In this document: one piece after another, positions 7,700 to 17,177 of the stretch
Numbering within the stretch: the stretch's first letter is position 1
Layout of the letters: every line of letters starts with the position of its first letter
Assembly: GCF_031082405.1 (NCBI RefSeq)
Contig: NZ_JAVHJU010000001.1
Coordinates: 62,001-126,000, forward strand
Reading direction: 5' to 3'
From: Amycolatopsis sp. A133
GTDB lineage: Bacteria > Actinomycetota > Actinomycetes > Mycobacteriales > Pseudonocardiaceae
DNA length: 64,000 bases
The notes under the pieces: model-generated
What the model was told of the DNA's origin: nothing
Database searches by the model: none
The model's input: only the letters and a program-made list of their open reading frames with translations
Program-made: the position numbers and the translations under genes

Positions 7700-8968
7700 A
7701 TGACCGCCACCGCCAAGCCTTCGGCCAAGCCGGTCGACCTGTTCTCACCGGAAGTGGTCGCCGACCCGTTCGGCTGGTATGCGCGGCTGCGCGAAGAGCC
7801 TTCACCGGGCACCGGGACGCTGAACATCGGCACCATGATGGGCGGCCCCGACATGTGGCTGGCCACCCGCTACGAAGACGTGCTCACGGTCCTCACCGAC
7901 CCGCGGTTCCTCACCAACCCGCCGTCGGACTCGCCGCTGGCGGACATCCGCGACGGCGTCTTCAAGGCGATGGACTTCCCCGAGGACCTGATCCCGTGGA
8001 TGGCCAACAAGCTCAACACCGCCGACGGCGAGGACCACACGCGGCTGCGCAAGCTGGTCTCCTACGCGCTGACCGCGCGCCGCGTCAACGCGCTGCGGCC
8101 CCGCGTCGAGAAGATCACCGAAGACCTGCTCGACCGGATGGCGGAGCTGGGCGCGGACGGGTCGCCGGTCGACATCGTCGAGGAGTTCTGCTTCCCGCTG
8201 CCGGTCACGGTCATCTGCGAACTGGTCGGCATCGACGAGCCCGACCGCGCGGCCTGGCACGCCTGGGGCAACGCGATGGCGACGATGGACGGGCCGAAGA
8301 TCCCGCCCGCCCTGCGCGAGTGCATCGCCCTTTCCCGCGAGCTCATGGCCCGGCGGCGCGTCGAGCCGAAGGACGACCTGGTCACCGCCCTGGTGCAAGC
8401 CCAGGCGGAGGACCCGAGCCGGGTGTCCGACGACGAAATCGTCGGCATCCTGTTCAGCCTCGTCACGGCCGGCCACCAGACGACGACGTACCTGATCGGG
8501 AACTCGGTGCTCTTCCTGCTCGAGCAGCCGGAGCAGCTCGCGCGGCTGAAGGCCGAGCCGGCGCTGTGGACGCAGGCTGTGCGCGAGCTGCAGCGCCTGG
8601 GCCCGCTCCAGTTCACGCAGGCGCGGTTTCCGTCGGAGGACGTCGAACTGGGCGGCGTCACGATCCCGCGGGGGACGCCGGTCGCGCCGCTGCTGCTGGC
8701 CGCCAACACCGACCCGCGCAAGTTCGACGAGCCGGACAAGCTGATCGTCGACCGGCTGTCCGTGGCCAACGAGATGCACCTGTCCTTCGGCAAGGGCATC
8801 CACCGCTGCCTGGGCCAGCACCTCGCCTACCAGGAGGCCGAGGTGGCGCTGCACGGGCTGTTCACCCGGTTCCCGGATCTCGCCCTCGCCGTGCCGCGCG
8901 AGGAGATCCCGTGGATTCTGCGGCCGGCGTTCACCCGGACCAAGACGCTCCCCCTGAAGCTCGCCTGA
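7700..8968 (+). CDS. rif16: Cytochrome P450 Rif16 (rifamycin L to B)
   Basis: The encoded 422-residue P450 has the I-helix TAGHQTTT near 255-262, ExxR within RELQR, and the heme loop FGKGIHRCLGQ with Cys370. Rif16 of A. mediterranei converts rifamycin L to rifamycin B by an ester-to-ether rearrangement, directly after Rif15. The ATG at 7700 is preferred over 7694 because AGGAAGGG ends 6 nt before it. The gene is divergent from rif14, and its product acts on the product of the rif15 pair. Confidence 0.88.
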   Translation: MTATAKPSAKPVDLFSPEVVADPFGWYARLREEPSPGTGTLNIGTMMGGPDMWLATRYEDVLTVLTDPRFLTNPPSDSPLADIRDGVFKAMDFPEDLIPWMANKLNTADGEDHTRLRKLVSYALTARRVNALRPRVEKITEDLLDRMAELGADGSPVDIVEEFCFPLPVTVICELVGIDEPDRAAWHAWGNAMATMDGPKIPPALRECIALSRELMARRRVEPKDDLVTALVQAQAEDPSRVSDDEIVGILFSLVTAGHQTTTYLIGNSVLFLLEQPEQLARLKAEPALWTQAVRELQRLGPLQFTQARFPSEDVELGGVTIPRGTPVAPLLLAANTDPRKFDEPDKLIVDRLSVANEMHLSFGKGIHRCLGQHLAYQEAEVALHGLFTRFPDLALAVPREEIPWILRPAFTRTKTLPLKLA

Positions 8969-9019
8969 GCGCAGGGCCCTCTCGAAAGGCAGTCCGCACG
9001 TGCACCGACCTGTGTCATC

Positions 9020-9034
9020 CGGGGCTTCGCCCCG
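9020..9034. repeat. Short hairpin of REP-like type between rif16 and rifR
   Basis: CGGGGC-TTC-GCCCCG is a perfect 6-bp stem with a 3-nt loop, followed by a second G-rich/C-rich stretch (GGGGGCTCCGCC, then GGACCCCC). Elements of this form are common in intergenic actinobacterial DNA. It could slow or process the transcript between rif16 and rifR. Confidence 0.5.
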
Positions 9035-9068
9035 AGCCGGGGGCTCCGCCACCCGGACCCCCGGAACG

Positions 9069-9836
9069 ATGGCGGATGCCGAGAAGTGGTTGCGCCGTTT
9101 CGAAAGGGCGCCGGACGCGCGCGCCCGCCTGGTGTGCCTGCCGCACGCCGGCGGCTCGGCCAGCTTCTTCTTCCCGCTGGCCAAGGCCCTCGCGCCCGCG
9201 GTGGAGGTCTTGGCGGTCCAGTACCCGGGCCGTCAGGACCGGCGCCACGAGCCGCCCGTCGACAGCATCCGCGGGCTGGCGAACCGGCTCGTGGAGGTGC
9301 TGCGCCCCTTTGACGACCGGCCGCTGGCCCTGTTCGGGCACAGCATGGGCGCGATCATCGGCTACGAAATGGCGTTGCGGATGCCCGAAGCCGGGCTGCC
9401 GGCCCCCGTGCACCTGTTCGCGTCCGGGCGGCGGGCGCCGTCGCGCTACCGCGACGACGACGTGCACGGCGTGTCGGACGAGCGGCTCGTCTCCGAACTG
9501 CGCAAGCTCGGCGGTTCCGACGCGGCCATGCTCGCCGACCCCGAACTGCTGGCGATGATCCTGCCCGCCATCCGCAGCGACTACCGCGCGGTCGAGACCT
9601 ACCGGCACGAACCCGGACGGCAGCTGGACTGCCCGGTCACGGTGTTCACCGGCGACCGCGATCCGCGCGTGTCGGTCGAGGAGGCCCGCGCCTGGGCCGA
9701 GCACACCACCGGGCCGTCCGACCTGCGGGTGCTGCCCGGCGGCCACTTCTTCCTGGCCGAGCAGGCCGCCCCGATGATCGCGGCCATGACGGAGAAACTG
9801 GCCGGCGCCGCGCTGGCCACGGGAGGGAACTCGTGA
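9069..9836 (+). CDS. rifR: Type II thioesterase RifR
   Basis: This 255-residue alpha/beta hydrolase of the editing-thioesterase type removes stalled or decarboxylated acyl units from the rifamycin PKS carrier domains. The catalytic triad is visible: Ser92 in GHSMG, Asp198 in TGDRDPRV and His226 in GGHFF. The oxyanion segment LPHAGGSA is at 24-31. The ATG at 9069 gives the start MADAEKWLRR that I associate with characterised RifR; an upstream GTG at 9000 would read through a repeat hairpin. It overlaps rif20 by 4 bp. Confidence 0.9.
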   Translation: MADAEKWLRRFERAPDARARLVCLPHAGGSASFFFPLAKALAPAVEVLAVQYPGRQDRRHEPPVDSIRGLANRLVEVLRPFDDRPLALFGHSMGAIIGYEMALRMPEAGLPAPVHLFASGRRAPSRYRDDDVHGVSDERLVSELRKLGGSDAAMLADPELLAMILPAIRSDYRAVETYRHEPGRQLDCPVTVFTGDRDPRVSVEEARAWAEHTTGPSDLRVLPGGHFFLAEQAAPMIAAMTEKLAGAALATGGNS

Positions 9837-11029
9837 CGCGAGCCGCGGTCCGGCGGGCGCTGGCGCCCAGCGAGAGCATCCACGCCGCCAAAGAGGCCTA
9901 CATCGGGTACACCGTGCGTGCCGAGGGCCGGCTCGCCCCGGACGCGCTGGCCACGGCGTTCGAGGCGGTCTGCCGGGCCTACCCCCAGCTCTCGGCCCGG
10001 GTCGAGTTCACCGGCGAAGGCGCCGTGCTCACCGAGTCCGATGCGACGCCGGGAATTCGGTTCGCCGACGGCGATCCTTCCCGGCCCCTGGCCGGGCTGG
10101 ACCTCGACCAGAGCCGGTCGTTGAGCGCGCTCAACGTCGTCCGCGACGGCGACGAAGCCGCCGTCTGTCTGGCGATCCAGCACAGCGTCGCCGACGCCCA
10201 CCACGCCATGGCGATCCTCTCGGCGCTGTGGTCCTGCTACACCGACGTCGTCGAGGGGGTGCCGCTCGACCTGGGCCGGCACCCGTACCCGCGATCGCTG
10301 GAAGACCTGCTGGCCGAGCGCGGCATTCACGCGAGCGGCCCGGCGACGGCGCCACCGGCACCGGCCGAACGGCCGGATCCGGTCGTCCGCCACGTCGTCC
10401 AGCTCCGGCTGACCGAGGCCGAGACGACGGCGCTGGCGGAACTCGGGCACCGCGAGAAGGTGACGATCAACGGCCTGGTGTCGGGCGCGGTCCTGCTCGC
10501 CGAGGCCGAGATCCGCGACATGCCGCTGACCGACCTGATCTACCGGTACTCGGTGAACCTGCGCGGCCGGCTGACGCCGCCGGTCGAGGCGACCGAGGGC
10601 ACGAACGTGCTCGGCGGCGTGGGGTTCAAGGTGACGGACGGGATCGCGCCCGACGCCGTCGCGATCGGCCGGGCGATCGGCGAACAGCTGCGCGCCGGCC
10701 TGGCCGACGGCTCGGTGCAGCGCAGCATCCTCGACATGTTCTCGAGGCCCGCGGCCGCGAAGCCGTGGGACCCGAAGCTCGCGCTCGCCGTGGTCAGCAT
10801 CATGAACTGGGGCGTGGCCCCGCCGATGCGCACCCCGGACGGCCTGCGGCTGACCAACCTGCACTCGGCGTCCCGGATGCGGGAGACCATCGCGCTCGGC
10901 GGCTACGTGATGAGCAGCTTCGGCGGCCGGGTCGGCATCGACCTTGGCTGGCCCGAAGGCGATCCGTCGCTGCCGGACCGCATCGGCAGCGTGGGCGAAC
11001 GGCTGACCCGCCTGACTCGTGAGCTGTGA
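9833..11029 (+). CDS. rif20: PapA-type acyltransferase Rif20 (25-O-acetylation)
   Basis: The product is a 398-residue condensation-domain-like acyltransferase of the PapA5 group. The catalytic HxxxD is QHSVAD with His117 and Asp121, and the structural DFGW-like motif appears as IDLGW near 365. In the rifamycin pathway Rif20 transfers acetyl from acetyl-CoA to the C-25 hydroxyl, before methylation by Rif14. The GTG start overlaps the rifR stop in GTGA, indicating coupling. Confidence 0.85.
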   Translation: MTRAAVRRALAPSESIHAAKEAYIGYTVRAEGRLAPDALATAFEAVCRAYPQLSARVEFTGEGAVLTESDATPGIRFADGDPSRPLAGLDLDQSRSLSALNVVRDGDEAAVCLAIQHSVADAHHAMAILSALWSCYTDVVEGVPLDLGRHPYPRSLEDLLAERGIHASGPATAPPAPAERPDPVVRHVVQLRLTEAETTALAELGHREKVTINGLVSGAVLLAEAEIRDMPLTDLIYRYSVNLRGRLTPPVEATEGTNVLGGVGFKVTDGIAPDAVAIGRAIGEQLRAGLADGSVQRSILDMFSRPAAAKPWDPKLALAVVSIMNWGVAPPMRTPDGLRLTNLHSASRMRETIALGGYVMSSFGGRVGIDLGWPEGDPSLPDRIGSVGERLTRLTREL

Positions 11030-11036
11030 GGTTCTC

Positions 11037-12542
11037 TTGACGGACGCAGACGTCGTCATCGTCGGCAACGGCCCCATCGGCGCCACCCTGTCGGTGCTGC
11101 TGGCCCAGCGCGGCCGGCGGGTGACCGTGCTCGAACGCCGGCCCCGGCCGTACAAGCTGCCGCGGGCGACGAGCTTCGACGGCGAGACCGCCCGGCTGCT
11201 GGCCGCCACCGGCGTCGGCCCGGACCTCGGGCGGATCACCGCGCCCGCCAACGGCTACCAGTGGCAGACCGCCGACGGGCAGCCGCTGCTGGACATCGCC
11301 TTCACCACGCAGGGCCCGTACGGCTGGCCGGACGCGAACACCATGCACCAGCCGGCGCTGGAGGAGCTCATCGCGGCCCGGGTGCGGGAACTGCCCGGGA
11401 TCACCGTGCTGCGCGGGCACGAGGTCGTGGCCATCGAGGACGGCGACGAGCACGTCCAGGTGACCGCGACCGACGAAGACGACGTTTCGCGGACCATCTC
11501 GGCGCGGTGGGTCGTGGGCTGCGACGGCGCCAACAGCTTCGTGCGCGAGCACCTCGACGTGCCGGTGACCGACCTCGGCTTCTCCTACGAATGGCTGCTC
11601 TGCGACGTCCAGCTGAACGAGCCGCGCGAATTCGTGCCGACGAACGTGCAGATCTGCGACCCCGCCCGGCCCACGACGCTCGTGGGCAGCGGCCCCGGGC
11701 GCCGTCGCTGGGAGTTCATGCGGCTGCCGGGCGAGAACGCCGCCGAGCTGAACAAGGACGAGACGGCGTGGCGGCTGATGGCGCCGTTCGGCGTCACCCC
11801 GGAAACCGCCACCCTGCTGCGCAGCACCACCTACATCTTCCAGGCCCGGTGGGCCGACCGGTGGCGGGTGGGGCACGTCCTGCTCGCCGGCGACGCGGCG
11901 CACCTCATGCCGCCCTTCGCCGGCCAGGGCATGTGCTCCGGCATCCGCGACGTCACCAACCTGGCGTGGAAGCTGGACCTCACGCTCCGCGGCTTGGCCC
12001 CGGAGTCTCTTTTGGACAGTTACGGCGAAGAACGCCGGGCGCAGGCGAAGGAAGCGATCCTCGCGTCGGTCCAGCTGGGCCGGGTGATCTGCGTGACGGA
12101 CCCGGCGGCCGCCGCCGAGCGGGACGCCACCGTGCTCGCCAACCGGCGCGGCAAGCCGGCGGGCCGGCCCGAACCGGCGAAACCGCTGACGACGGGGCTG
12201 CTCCACGAAAGCCCGGGAGCGGGCGTGGTCGTGCCGCAGGGACGCGTGCGCGTGGCCGGCACCACCGGGCTGTTCGACGACGTCGTCGGCCGGGGTTTCG
12301 TCCTGCTGACCACCGAAGAAGCCCGCTCGGAGTTCCTCGCCGAGCTCGGGACGCACGTCGTCCGGCTGGACGACGACGTGGACGTCGACAACGTCTACCG
12401 GCCGTTCCTGGCGCGGTACGGGGCGGCTTCGCTGCTGGTCCGCCCGGACTACCACGTCTTCGGCACCGCCGGCCCGGGCGGCCTCGACGCCCTCGCGGAC
12501 GACCTGCGCGACCGCCTGCGCACCCCGGTCTCCACCGCCTGA
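11037..12542 (+). CDS. rif19: FAD aromatic hydroxylase Rif19
   Basis: This 501-residue class A flavoprotein monooxygenase of the 3-(3-hydroxyphenyl)propionate hydroxylase family has GNGPIG (ADP-binding), GCDGANS (DG motif) and AGDAAHLMPPFAGQG (second FAD motif near 284). It ends with a thioredoxin-like C-terminal domain. Rif-Orf19 is needed to form the naphthoquinone from the benzenoid intermediate. I prefer the TTG at 11037, with GTGAGG 6 nt before it; an alternative GTG at 11019 overlaps the end of rif20. It is the last rif gene before a 50-bp palindrome. Confidence 0.85.
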   Translation: MTDADVVIVGNGPIGATLSVLLAQRGRRVTVLERRPRPYKLPRATSFDGETARLLAATGVGPDLGRITAPANGYQWQTADGQPLLDIAFTTQGPYGWPDANTMHQPALEELIAARVRELPGITVLRGHEVVAIEDGDEHVQVTATDEDDVSRTISARWVVGCDGANSFVREHLDVPVTDLGFSYEWLLCDVQLNEPREFVPTNVQICDPARPTTLVGSGPGRRRWEFMRLPGENAAELNKDETAWRLMAPFGVTPETATLLRSTTYIFQARWADRWRVGHVLLAGDAAHLMPPFAGQGMCSGIRDVTNLAWKLDLTLRGLAPESLLDSYGEERRAQAKEAILASVQLGRVICVTDPAAAAERDATVLANRRGKPAGRPEPAKPLTTGLLHESPGAGVVVPQGRVRVAGTTGLFDDVVGRGFVLLTTEEARSEFLAELGTHVVRLDDDVDVDNVYRPFLARYGAASLLVRPDYHVFGTAGPGGLDALADDLRDRLRTPVSTA

Positions 12543-12558
12543 ACCCCCGGTCACCAAA

Positions 12559-12608
12559 CGGTCGTGAGTGGTAAGGCGGGTTCTAACCCGCCTTACCACT
12601 CACGACCG
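12559..12608. terminator. 50-bp perfect palindrome, GTCGTGAGTG family copy 1
   Basis: Two perfectly complementary 24-bp arms are separated only by CT. The arms begin CGGTCGTGAGTGG and the loop edge reads CGGGTT/AACCCG. It lies between the convergent ends of rif19 and sugC, with the sugC stop within 12 bp, and probably terminates transcription from both sides. Related copies are at 35384-35429 and 49279-49324. Confidence 0.8.
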
Positions 12609-12619
12609 CTGCGGCAGAC

Positions 12620-13801
12620 CTAGTCCTCGTAGGTCAGGTTCTTGCCGTTCGACGGGTCGAACAGCTTGACCTTGTCGGCGTCGTACCAGACCTCGAGGTC
12701 GGCGTTTTCCGCCGCCGACGACTCCGCCGACAACCGCGCCACGATCTGGGACTCCGCGCCCGGCACGTCCGCGGACCCGCTGTCCGCGGCGAGCTCGGCC
12801 AGCTCGGCGGCGGTGGCGGCCTCGCCCTCCACCGTGAAGTGGGCGAACTTCTCCGAGCCCATCGACTCGAGCACGTCGATGTGCGCGGTGAAGGTGGCGC
12901 CGCCGGTCTTCTGGCCGGCTTCCACCACCGCCGCGTCCTCGAAGTGCTCCGGCCGGATGCCGACGATGACGTCGCGGGGCGCGTTCGCCCGCTCCACCAG
13001 CTGCCGGACGCGGTCGGTCAGCGGCGTCGTGCCCAGCGCGCTGTGCAGCTCGTTGTTCTCCAGCGTCGCCGGGACGAAGTTCATCGACGGCGAGCCGATG
13101 AACCCGGCCACGAACAGGTTCGCCGGGTTGTCGTAGAGGAACTGCGGCGCCCCGATCTGCTGCACGTACCCGCCGCGCAGCACCACGACCCGGTCGCCCA
13201 GGGTCATGGCCTCGGTCTGGTCGTGCGTCACGTACAGCGTCGTCGTGCCGAGCTGCTTCTGGATCTTCGACACCGACGTCCGCATCTGGCCGCGCAGCTT
13301 GGCGTCCAGGTTGGACAGCGGCTCGTCCATCAGGAACGCCTTCGGGCTCCGGACGATCGCCCGGCCCATCGCGACGCGCTGGCGCTGGCCACCGGAGAGG
13401 TTGGCCGGCTTGCGGTCCAGGTGCGCGGTCAGGTCGAGGATCTTCGCCGCTTCCTCGACCTTCGCCCGCACCGTCTTGTCGTCGACCTTGGCCAGCCGCA
13501 GCGGGAAGGCCATGTTCTCCCGGACGCTCATGTGCGGGTAGAGCGCGTAGGACTGGAACACCATCGCGATGTCCCGGTCCTTCGGGGCCTTCTCGTTGAC
13601 GCGCTGCCCGTCGATCCGCAGTTCGCCGGAGGAGATGTCCTCCAGGCCCGCCACCATGTTCAGCGTCGTCGACTTCCCGCAGCCGGACGGGCCGACCAGG
13701 ATGATGAACTCGCCGTCGCCGATGGTGATGTCCACTTCGGACACGGCGAGGGCGCCGTCGGGGTACTTCTTCGACACCTTGTCGAGCACGATCTCTGCCA
13801 T
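12620..13801 (-). CDS. sugC: ABC transporter ATPase, SugC/MsmK type
   Basis: This 393-residue sugar-import ATPase has Walker A GPSGCGKST at about 38-46, the Q-loop in VFQSYALYPHM, the signature LSGGQRQRVAMGRA, and Walker B AFLMDEPLSNLDAKL. It ends with a TOBE/OB-type regulatory domain carrying an alanine/serine-rich insertion near 320-350. It is the last gene of the lpqY-sugA-sugB-sugC operon and powers the importer from the cytoplasm. Confidence 0.9.
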   Translation of the reverse strand: MAEIVLDKVSKKYPDGALAVSEVDITIGDGEFIILVGPSGCGKSTTLNMVAGLEDISSGELRIDGQRVNEKAPKDRDIAMVFQSYALYPHMSVRENMAFPLRLAKVDDKTVRAKVEEAAKILDLTAHLDRKPANLSGGQRQRVAMGRAIVRSPKAFLMDEPLSNLDAKLRGQMRTSVSKIQKQLGTTTLYVTHDQTEAMTLGDRVVVLRGGYVQQIGAPQFLYDNPANLFVAGFIGSPSMNFVPATLENNELHSALGTTPLTDRVRQLVERANAPRDVIVGIRPEHFEDAAVVEAGQKTGGATFTAHIDVLESMGSEKFAHFTVEGEAATAAELAELAADSGSADVPGAESQIVARLSAESSAAENADLEVWYDADKVKLFDPSNGKNLTYED

Positions 13802-13805
13802 AGCG

Positions 13806-14645
13806 CTACCCCTTCACCGCACCGGAGGTCAGCCCCGCCACGATGCGACGCTGGAAGAACAACACGAACACAATGATCGGGACGGTGATCACGACCGCGG
13901 CCGCGCACACCTGCCCCGTCGGGTCCTCGAACTGCGAGGACCCGGTGAAGAACGACAGCGCCGCCGGCACCGTGCGCGACGCCGTGGTCGACGTCAGCGA
14001 GATGGCGAACAGGAAGTCGTTCCAGCAGAAGATGAACACCAGGATCGCCGTGGTGAACACGCCCGGCGCGGCCAGCGGCGCGATCACCCTGCGGAACGCC
14101 TGGGCCGGCGTCGCGCCGTCCATCTTCGCCGCCTTTTCCAGCTCCCACGGGATTTCCCGGAAGAACGCCGACAGCGTGTAGATCGACAGCGGCAGCGCGA
14201 ACGTGATGTAGGGCAGGATCAGCCCCGGCCACGTGTCGAACAGCGCCAGGTTCCGCTCGATGTTGAACAGCGGCGTCACCAGCGACACCTGCGGGAACAT
14301 CGCGATCAGCAGCGACAGCCCGACGAGCAGCTGCTTGCCGGGGAAGTCCAGCCGCGCGATCGCGTACGCGGCCATCGTGCCCAGCACCACCGCGATCACC
14401 GTCGAGATGATCGCGATGCCGATCGAGTTCACCAGCGCCAGCAGGAATTCCGACGTCTGGAAGATGTCCGCGTAGTTCTGCCACGTCCACGAGACCGGGA
14501 TGAAGTTCCCGTCGGTCAGCGTGTCCTTGGTCTTGAACGACAGCGACACCACCCAGAGCACCGGCACCAGCGCGAACACGAGCACGAGGATGTCGACCAG
14601 GCCCCACCTGACTTTGCGGCCCGTCGTGACGGTTCCCATCACCAT
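13806..14645 (-). CDS. sugB: ABC sugar permease, SugB (MalG) type
   Basis: This 279-residue inner-membrane permease has about six transmembrane segments and the EAA coupling loop [30 protein letters not shown] region. It follows sugA with a one-base stop/start overlap and is four bases from sugC. An internal ATG at 14639 is an alternative start. By synteny it forms the heterodimeric channel with SugA. Confidence 0.87.
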   Translation of the reverse strand: MVMGTVTTGRKVRWGLVDILVLVFALVPVLWVVSLSFKTKDTLTDGNFIPVSWTWQNYADIFQTSEFLLALVNSIGIAIISTVIAVVLGTMAAYAIARLDFPGKQLLVGLSLLIAMFPQVSLVTPLFNIERNLALFDTWPGLILPYITFALPLSIYTLSAFFREIPWELEKAAKMDGATPAQAFRRVIAPLAAPGVFTTAILVFIFCWNDFLFAISLTSTTASRTVPAALSFFTGSSQFEDPTGQVCAAAVVITVPIIVFVLFFQRRIVAGLTSGAVKG

Positions 14646-15616
14646 CAGCGCTTACCCCCGTTGTCCGAACCCGGTGCGGCCGTGCCGAACACCTTGATGA
14701 AGAGGAACGCGATGATCGCCACCGTGATGAAGATCAGCACGGCCATCGTCGAGCCGATCCCCAGGTTGAGGCCCTTGACCAGGTTGTTGTAGGTCTGCAT
14801 GGACACCGACCCGGTGTCCTGCGCGCCGCTGGTGAGCACGTAGATGTTGTCGAAGATCCGGAACGCGTCGAGCGTGCGGAACAGCAGGGCCACCAGGATC
14901 GCCGGCTTCATCACCGGCAGCATCACCTTCGTGAACCGCTGCCACGCGCTCGCGCCGTCCATCGCCGCGGCCTTGAGCAGGTCGTCCGGCACCAGCGCCA
15001 GCCCCGCCATCAGCAGCAGCGCCATGAACGGCGTGGTCTTCCACACCTCCGCGCCGATGATGATGAACAGCGACGGCCACTGTTCGGTCAGCGGCGCCGC
15101 GTCGGCGGTGAGCATGTTCGCCAGGTACCCGGTCTTCGGCGTCCACGCGTAGTACCACGAGAACGCCGCCACGACCGTGACGATGCCGTACGGGATCAGC
15201 GCGACGGTGCGGACCAGGCCGCGCCCGACCAGCGTCCGGTGCATCACCAGCGCCAGCGCCATGCCGAGGACGAACTCGATCGCCACCGACACCACGGTGA
15301 GGAACATCGTGGTGCCGAACGCCGTCCACCAGTACGAATTGGACAGCACGGCCGCGTAATTGTCGAAGCCGACGAACTCCTGCTGCGCCGGGAACCGCAG
15401 GTCGTACCGCTGCAGCGACAGCCAGATCGAGTAGAGGATCGGGTAGCCGGTGACGGCGATCATCACGATGAACGCCGGCGCGCACAGCCAGAGCCCGAGC
15501 CGTCTTTCCGCCTTCTTGCCTTCGGAGAGAACGGGTTTGGCCTTCTTGCGCGGTGTCGCCTCCCCGGCGACGGTGGCCCCGGTGGTGTCGGCCGGGGTCG
15601 AGTCCTGGACGGTCAC
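14645..15616 (-). CDS. sugA: ABC sugar permease, SugA (MalF) type
   Basis: The encoded permease (323 residues) has a 45-residue cytoplasmic leader rich in Lys/Ala, about six transmembrane segments, and the EAA loop [18 protein letters not shown] that docks onto the ATPase. Its ATG overlaps the lpqY stop by 4 bp. Operon order matches mycobacterial lpqY-sugA-sugB-sugC, the trehalose-recycling importer. Confidence 0.87.
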   Translation of the reverse strand: MTVQDSTPADTTGATVAGEATPRKKAKPVLSEGKKAERRLGLWLCAPAFIVMIAVTGYPILYSIWLSLQRYDLRFPAQQEFVGFDNYAAVLSNSYWWTAFGTTMFLTVVSVAIEFVLGMALALVMHRTLVGRGLVRTVALIPYGIVTVVAAFSWYYAWTPKTGYLANMLTADAAPLTEQWPSLFIIIGAEVWKTTPFMALLLMAGLALVPDDLLKAAAMDGASAWQRFTKVMLPVMKPAILVALLFRTLDAFRIFDNIYVLTSGAQDTGSVSMQTYNNLVKGLNLGIGSTMAVLIFITVAIIAFLFIKVFGTAAPGSDNGGKR

Positions 15617-16935
15617 GGGATCACTCCCTTCGACTGGAGCGCGTCGCCGAGCTGCTCGCGCAGCTTGGCCGCGGTCGCCTGCGGATCGATTTCGGCCGGT
15701 GGCGAGAGGATCTTCGACATCACCGTCGACATGTTCTGGTACGCCGGGGTCAGCGGCCGCACGGCGGCGTCCTTCAGCGCGTCCAGGATGGCGTCGCGCA
15801 TCGGGTACTTGATCGCCATGTTCGGGTTGTCGTCACCCGCCGGCTTCGCCGGGTCGAGCGGCGAGTCGTTGTGGTACACCGACTCGATGGTCGGCGGCAC
15901 GCCGTCGTTGATCGCCGAGAACTTCTGGTTCTCCGCGCTCCGCAGGCACAGTGCCGCCTCGTACGCCTCGGGCTTGTGCGCCGACAACGAGCTGACCGCG
16001 AGGTCGTAGCCGCCGATCGTGGTCTTGGCCGGCGTGCCCGGCTTCGCCTCGGGGTAGACCGCCCACTTCATGTGCGAGACGTCCTGCGGCTTGTCCTTCG
16101 CGTAGGAGGCGTAGACGAACGGCCAGTTCAGTTCGAACGCGGCGTCACCGCGCTGGAACGTCTGCCGGACGTCGTCCTCCTTCGAGTTGGTCAGCGACGG
16201 GTCGGTGATCCCCGACGAAGCGATCTGCTTCAGCAGGGCCAATGCCTTGACGGCGCCGTCGTCCATCACCACGGACTTGCCGTCGTCGGACAGGATGTGC
16301 CCGCCCATCGACTCGACCAGCGTGTTGTAGAAGACGACCAGGCCTTCGTACTGCGCGCCGGTGAAGACGACGCTGTACGGCTTGTTCTGCTGCTTGAGGT
16401 CCTTGGCTTCGGTGATCAGCTCGTCCCACGTCTTCGGGGGCGTGGGCGTGATCCGGTCGTCGTACCAGAGCAGCTGGACGTTCGTGTTCTTCGGTGCCGC
16501 GTAGAGCTTCCCGTTGTAGGTCGCGGTTTCCAGCGGGCCCTGCAGGACTCCGGCGGAGGCCGCGGCCTTGTTCTGGTCTTTCCATTCGTCGATCCACCCG
16601 GCTTCGGCGAACTCCGAAACCCAGGTGACGTCGAGCCCCAGGACGTCCATCGCGGTGTCTCCCGCCGCCAGCCGCCGCGCCATCTGGAGCCGCTGGTCGT
16701 CGGAGCCGCGCTGCAGCTTGTTGTAGACGATTTCGTAGCGCCCGCCCGCCGCCTTGTTGCAGTTGTCGACGACTTTCTGGAAGCTGTCCTCGGGCGCGTA
16801 GTAGACGTTGATCTTCAGTCCGCCGCCCGAACCGCAACCGGCCAGCATGCCGGTCACCAATGCCCCTGCCCCCAGCAGGACGGCGGTGCGGCCGGGCGAA
16901 CGTCCCCGTTTGCCCGCGCCGATCCTCTTCCCCAT
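15613..16935 (-). CDS. lpqY: LpqY-like trehalose-binding lipoprotein
   Basis: The 440-residue substrate-binding protein has a twin-Arg/Lys-rich signal peptide and a lipobox LAGC near residue 34, so it should be lipid-anchored outside the membrane. Segments such as DQRLQMARRLAAGDTAMDV, LDVTWVSEFAEAGW and the C-terminal AAVRPLTPAYQ closely resemble mycobacterial LpqY, which binds trehalose. GAGGAGG lies 5-6 nt before the ATG. It heads the operon; possible repressor sites lie upstream. Confidence 0.88.
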   Translation of the reverse strand: MGKRIGAGKRGRSPGRTAVLLGAGALVTGMLAGCGSGGGLKINVYYAPEDSFQKVVDNCNKAAGGRYEIVYNKLQRGSDDQRLQMARRLAAGDTAMDVLGLDVTWVSEFAEAGWIDEWKDQNKAAASAGVLQGPLETATYNGKLYAAPKNTNVQLLWYDDRITPTPPKTWDELITEAKDLKQQNKPYSVVFTGAQYEGLVVFYNTLVESMGGHILSDDGKSVVMDDGAVKALALLKQIASSGITDPSLTNSKEDDVRQTFQRGDAAFELNWPFVYASYAKDKPQDVSHMKWAVYPEAKPGTPAKTTIGGYDLAVSSLSAHKPEAYEAALCLRSAENQKFSAINDGVPPTIESVYHNDSPLDPAKPAGDDNPNMAIKYPMRDAILDALKDAAVRPLTPAYQNMSTVMSKILSPPAEIDPQATAAKLREQLGDALQSKGVIP

Positions 16936-17113
16936 AAGGCCTCCTCACCCGCGTGCACGCCGGTTACCGCGGTACCCGGTGGCACCGCGACGCGATGAGG
17001 CGAAACCGCGCCAGCACCCCGACGTGCTAGTGCTCGGGCCGCCGCGCTGGTGGGGCGAGGCCGCCCGACTGGTGTCGGCCAACTTATGCCGGGCGATCAC
17101 ACCCCGCAAGCAG

Positions 17114-17128
17114 TATCGGTAACGATTC
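17114..17128. promoter_or_regulatory. Possible LacI-type operator upstream of lpqY
   Basis: TATCGGTAACGATTC has ATCG/CGAT arms around GTAA. A related half-palindrome, GGTTACCGCGGTACC, lies at 16962-16976 nearer the start. LacI-family regulators often control such sugar operons; none is encoded next to this one. Confidence 0.3.
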
Positions 17129-17177
17129 AGCCCACCGCGCGTCGAATCGTGATTTTTCCCTGCTAGGGGTGGGGTTC

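Noticed and set aside
9000..9068. N-terminal extension of RifR from GTG 9000
   Set aside because: It would translate a REP-like hairpin, and the ATG at 9069 gives the expected family N terminus.
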